A model generated the notes under the pieces. That model saw nothing but the letters and a program-made list of their open reading frames with translations. It did no database searches and had not been told where the DNA came from. This document shows, one piece after another, positions 5,159 through 7,509 of a stretch of DNA of 7,509 nucleotides (positions within the stretch are counted from its first letter, which is position 1; each line of letters begins with the position of its first letter). Origin of the DNA: Actinomycetota bacterium (GTDB taxonomy: Bacteria; Actinomycetota; Thermoleophilia; Solirubrobacterales; 70-9). The stretch covers positions 1 through 7,509 of the forward strand of contig VAYK01000054.1 of assembly GCA_005884985.1 (NCBI GenBank). Reading direction: 5' to 3'. A program made the position numbers and the translations under genes.

Positions 5159-6894
5159 CTGAGCGCCTTCGTGTCGACTTTGAGGCGGCTTCGAAGGAGC
5201 TCGGCACCGCGCTCGGGAGAGATCGCGCCGGCCACACCGAGGATGCGGGCCACCTCGGTGGCGAAGTACCAGCCACCGGAGAGAATCTCGGTCACCGGGC
5301 CGTCGGCGATCAGCTCGCCGTCACCGAGCAGCACGACCCGCTCGGCGAACACCGATGCGAACTCGACGTCGTGAGTGGCGATGACGACGCTCGCGCCCCC
5401 GTCCGCCAGCTCGCCGGCCCACCTCGCGAGCTCCTCCTTGCGCGCACGGTCCATCCCCCGCGTCGGCTCGTCGAGGCCGACGAGCCCTGGCATCCGTCCA
5501 TCCTCCGCGCGGCCCGCCATCACCAGCGCCAGCGCCAGGCGCTGGCGCTCGCCGCCGGACAGGTCGCGCGGGTCGGCTTCCGCGGCCCACTCGAGCCCCA
5601 CCGATGTGAGGGCCTGCCGGCCCGCCTCGCCGGGCAGCTCGTCGGAGACCCGCTCACGGACCAGCAGGTCGCCCGGGCTCTGGGCTAAAAGCGCGCAGCC
5701 ACGGGGCGTCGAGATCCGTCCGCGGGCCGGCGCCACCAGTCCCGCGGCGGCCCGCAGGAGCGTGGTCTTGCCTGCGCCGTTGCGGCCCATCAGCGCGACG
5801 CGCTCGCCCGACTCGAGCGCAAGGTCGATGCCGCGCAGTACGTCCCGCGACCCGCTGCCATCGTCGAGCTCCGCCCACACGTCGGCGAACTCGAGTGCCA
5901 GCGAAGAACTCCGTCGGCTGCTCGCCGAGGGAGCCACGGACGGCGACCGCTGAATCTTCGGTCCAGGCGGCCAAGCCGCAAGGGCCGGACTGCGGCGCGG
6001 ATCTGATCCGGCAGGTACCTCCGCATCTATCGCGGCTTCGTCGCCGCCCCCGGCCCAGAGCTCCGCACCGTGGCCTGCGAGGGCCGCCCGCGCCGCCTTC
6101 ACGCCCACGGGCGCCGGGCGCAGGCCGGCGAGGTCGAAGAGCCGCGCCGCCGGCGTGGCCAGGGCGCCGTCGCTGGCCAGCGCCCAGCGGAGGAAGTCCC
6201 CGGGCGCGCCGTCGAAGGCGATCCGGCCCTCGACCAGGGCGAGCACCCGGTCGGCGGCCGCCAGGCAGCGCTCGAGACGATGCTCGGCGAGGACGACCGC
6301 CAGCCCCCACTCCTCGTTCAGCCGTCGCAGCAATCCGATCAGCTCGTCGCCAGCGACCGGGTCGAGCTGTGAAGTCGGCTCGTCGAGCAGCATCAGGCGC
6401 GGCCTGCCGACCAGCGCCGCCGCCAGGGCGACGCGCTGGAGCTCTCCTCCCGAGAGCGTGTCCGCAGTGCGGTTGAGCAGGTGCGGGATCGCCAGCGCCA
6501 GCGCGACCTCCTCCACCGCCCGGGCTCGGGCGGCGGGCGGCTCGCCGCGGATCTCGAGCGGCAGCGCCAGCTCGCCGCGCACCGTCGTCGAGACGACCTG
6601 CGTCTCCGGGTCCTGGGCGACCAGGCCGACCGCGCCTCCGAGCTCGGCGGGCCCGTGGTCGCGGACGTCGAGGCCCGCGATCTCGATCTCGCCGGTTACC
6701 TCGCCGCCGTAGTAGTGGGGGACAAGCCCGCAGCAGGCCCGCAGCAGCGTCGTCTTCCCCGACCCCGAGCGGCCCGCGAGCACGATCAGCTCCCCCGACT
6801 CGATCTCCAGGTCGAGGTCGCGAACGCACTCGGCCCCACCGCCCGGGTAGCGATAGGAGAGCGCCTCGATCCGGACCAGGGGCTTAGGGCTCAC
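5155..6894 (-). CDS. ecfA: ECF transporter ATPase, two ATPase domains in one chain (EcfA1-EcfA2 fusion)
   Basis: This 579-residue cytoplasmic protein contains both ATP-hydrolysing subunits of an ECF importer. Domain 1 (about 6-235) has Walker A GRSGSGKTT (41-49), Q-loop Gln94, signature LSGGE (147-151), Walker B LMLLDEP (167-173) and His205 in AEHRLE. A linker of about 90 residues (240-330), rich in Ala, Pro and Ser, follows. Domain 2 (about 331-552) has GRNGAGKTT (370-378), Gln405, LSGGE (445-449), LVGLDEP (471-477) and His508 in THDVEF. All catalytic residues are present in both halves, so both sites should be active. The GTG at 6894 overlaps the ecfT stop (GTGA); an upstream extension to 7023 is only the ecfT tail in another frame. 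The end overlaps the S-component start in the same way. It powers EcfT and the S component encoded on either side. Confidence 0.95.
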   Translation of the reverse strand: MSPKPLVRIEALSYRYPGGGAECVRDLDLEIESGELIVLAGRSGSGKTTLLRACCGLVPHYYGGEVTGEIEIAGLDVRDHGPAELGGAVGLVAQDPETQVVSTTVRGELALPLEIRGEPPAARARAVEEVALALAIPHLLNRTADTLSGGELQRVALAAALVGRPRLMLLDEPTSQLDPVAGDELIGLLRRLNEEWGLAVVLAEHRLERCLAAADRVLALVEGRIAFDGAPGDFLRWALASDGALATPAARLFDLAGLRPAPVGVKAARAALAGHGAELWAGGGDEAAIDAEVPAGSDPRRSPALAAWPPGPKIQRSPSVAPSASSRRSSSLALEFADVWAELDDGSGSRDVLRGIDLALESGERVALMGRNGAGKTTLLRAAAGLVAPARGRISTPRGCALLAQSPGDLLVRERVSDELPGEAGRQALTSVGLEWAAEADPRDLSGGERQRLALALVMAGRAEDGRMPGLVGLDEPTRGMDRARKEELARWAGELADGGASVVIATHDVEFASVFAERVVLLGDGELIADGPVTEILSGGWYFATEVARILGVAGAISPERGAELLRSRLKVDTKALR

Positions 6895-7294
6895 CGTCGT
6901 CGTCTCGGTCGTGGACGGCGTCGGCCCCCTGCCGGCGTCCGAGCGCCCCGCCGCCAAGCAGCGGTCGCGAACGGGAGCGCCGCCGCAAGGGGAAGGCAAG
7001 CGGCCAGGGTCAGCGTCGGCCATCCGGTGTGGATGCTCACGGTCGGATACGGGTCGAAGGCCCCGAGCCCGGCGGCGCGCGCCGCGAGCCCCACGACCGC
7101 GATCCCGAATCCCGCTGCCAGGAAGGGGCGGTCCTGGCGGGAGCGGCGATTGTCGCGCGCCGAGCCGGGCGGTCCATGTGCGTAACCACGGAGCTCGAGG
7201 GTTGCGGCGACGTCGACCGCGCGGTCGAGGGAGCCGGCGACCAGACGCCGCGCCAGGGCAGCGCGTCCGACCGGGGCCGCGGCCGGGCCGCGGA
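6891..7294 (-). pseudogene. ecfT: ecfT, C-terminal part in a shifted frame
   Basis: This is the second part of the transmembrane coupling subunit of the ECF transporter, about 133 residues in a frame different from the first part. It begins RGPAAAPVGRAALARRLVAG, followed by SLDRAVDVAATLELRGYA. The first RG and the later ELRG correspond to the two Ala/Leu-Arg-Gly coupling motifs that contact the ATPases in EcfT proteins. Two hydrophobic segments follow (FLAAGFGIAVVGLAARAAGL and LTLAACLPLAAALPFATAAW), then an Arg-rich tail. The TGA at 6893-6891 overlaps the ATPase start codon. Adjoining the upstream part requires 3n+1 additional bases: one base would restore the frame, while about 22 would also restore the usual length before the first coupling motif. 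Confidence 0.82.
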
Positions 7295-7509
7295 GCGTTG
7301 ATCGGCCGCGGCGAGTGGCACCAGGCGGGCGATCAGGGTCGCGGTCAGCGCCGAGCGGCGAGCCAGGGGCCGCAACAGTCGCAGCATGCGATCCGGATCC
7401 ACGCAGGCCGACTGAACCGCGAACGCCATCAGCACAACGACGATCCGAAGCGCCAGCACGCCGCCCTCGGCGAGCGCCTCGGCGCTGACGTCCGTGGCGC
7501 CCAAGAGCG
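7295..7509 (-). pseudogene. ecfT: ecfT, upstream part (5' end outside window, frame broken)
   Basis: This is an open frame of 71 codons running in from the window's right edge; the start codon lies outside. It shows a membrane helix (GGVLALRIVVVLMAFAVQSA), then DPDRMLRLLRPLARRSALTA and TLIARLVPLAAADQR, the arrangement seen before the first coupling motif of EcfT (CbiQ-like) proteins. After DQR the frame runs on into Arg/Pro-rich nonsense, while the true continuation sits in another frame from 7294. EcfT is the membrane scaffold that transmits ATPase movement to the S component. If the break is real, the transporter encoded downstream would have no working scaffold unless another copy exists. 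Confidence 0.8.

Noticed and set aside
6895..7023. N-terminal extension of the ATPase upstream of 6894
   Set aside because: These 43 codons overlap the ecfT tail in another frame and precede the usual start of the ATPase domain. The GTGA overlap gives a better start.

Overview
The window is very GC-rich and carries seven protein genes, all reading on the minus strand, so transcription runs from the right-hand end toward base 1. The content suggests a high-GC actinomycete-type bacterium. It has a Rho factor with a long N-terminal insertion, a single-chain double-ATPase ECF transporter of the actinobacterial kind, GTG starts, GTGA gene overlaps, and almost no Shine-Dalgarno sequences. My best guess is class Thermoleophilia, but that rests on recalled gene arrangements and no search was run.

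Right part (7509 to 3293): a three-gene ECF (energy-coupling factor) vitamin or cofactor transporter operon. The genes are EcfT (5' end cut by the window edge, frame broken), a fused two-domain EcfA ATPase, and an unusual substrate protein. That protein joins a membrane S component to a six-repeat alpha/alpha toroid of the terpene-cyclase/transcobalamin type, followed by a Ser/Gly/Pro linker and a C-terminal membrane anchor. The three genes are linked by GTGA stop/start overlaps. The likely reading is a scavenging transporter whose extracellular toroid captures the ligand for its own S component. Cobalamin is the leading but unproven candidate.

Middle part (3249 to 1180): a small FMN nitroreductase followed by glpD (FAD glycerol-3-phosphate dehydrogenase). 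Both are clearly recognisable, and both are broken by an internal deletion that shifts the frame. ecfT has the same kind of lesion. Sequence on both sides of each break still matches the family closely, so these are either very recent deletions or assembly errors. They are not old pseudogenes and not recoding sites.

Left part (1183 to 1): a TalC-type transaldolase that overlaps the end of glpD by four bases, then the start of rho. Rho shows its N-terminal Rho_N helical domain, an acidic Glu-Pro repeat insertion encoded by a 30-bp tandem repeat, and the start of the RNA-binding cold-shock domain before the window ends. A transaldolase gene close upstream of rho is also known from Bacillus.

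The gaps between genes are short: 58 bases before rho, 43 before the nitroreductase and 3 before glpD. There is no stretch over 300 bases without a gene. I saw no tRNA, rRNA, CRISPR array, insertion sequence or convincing terminator.
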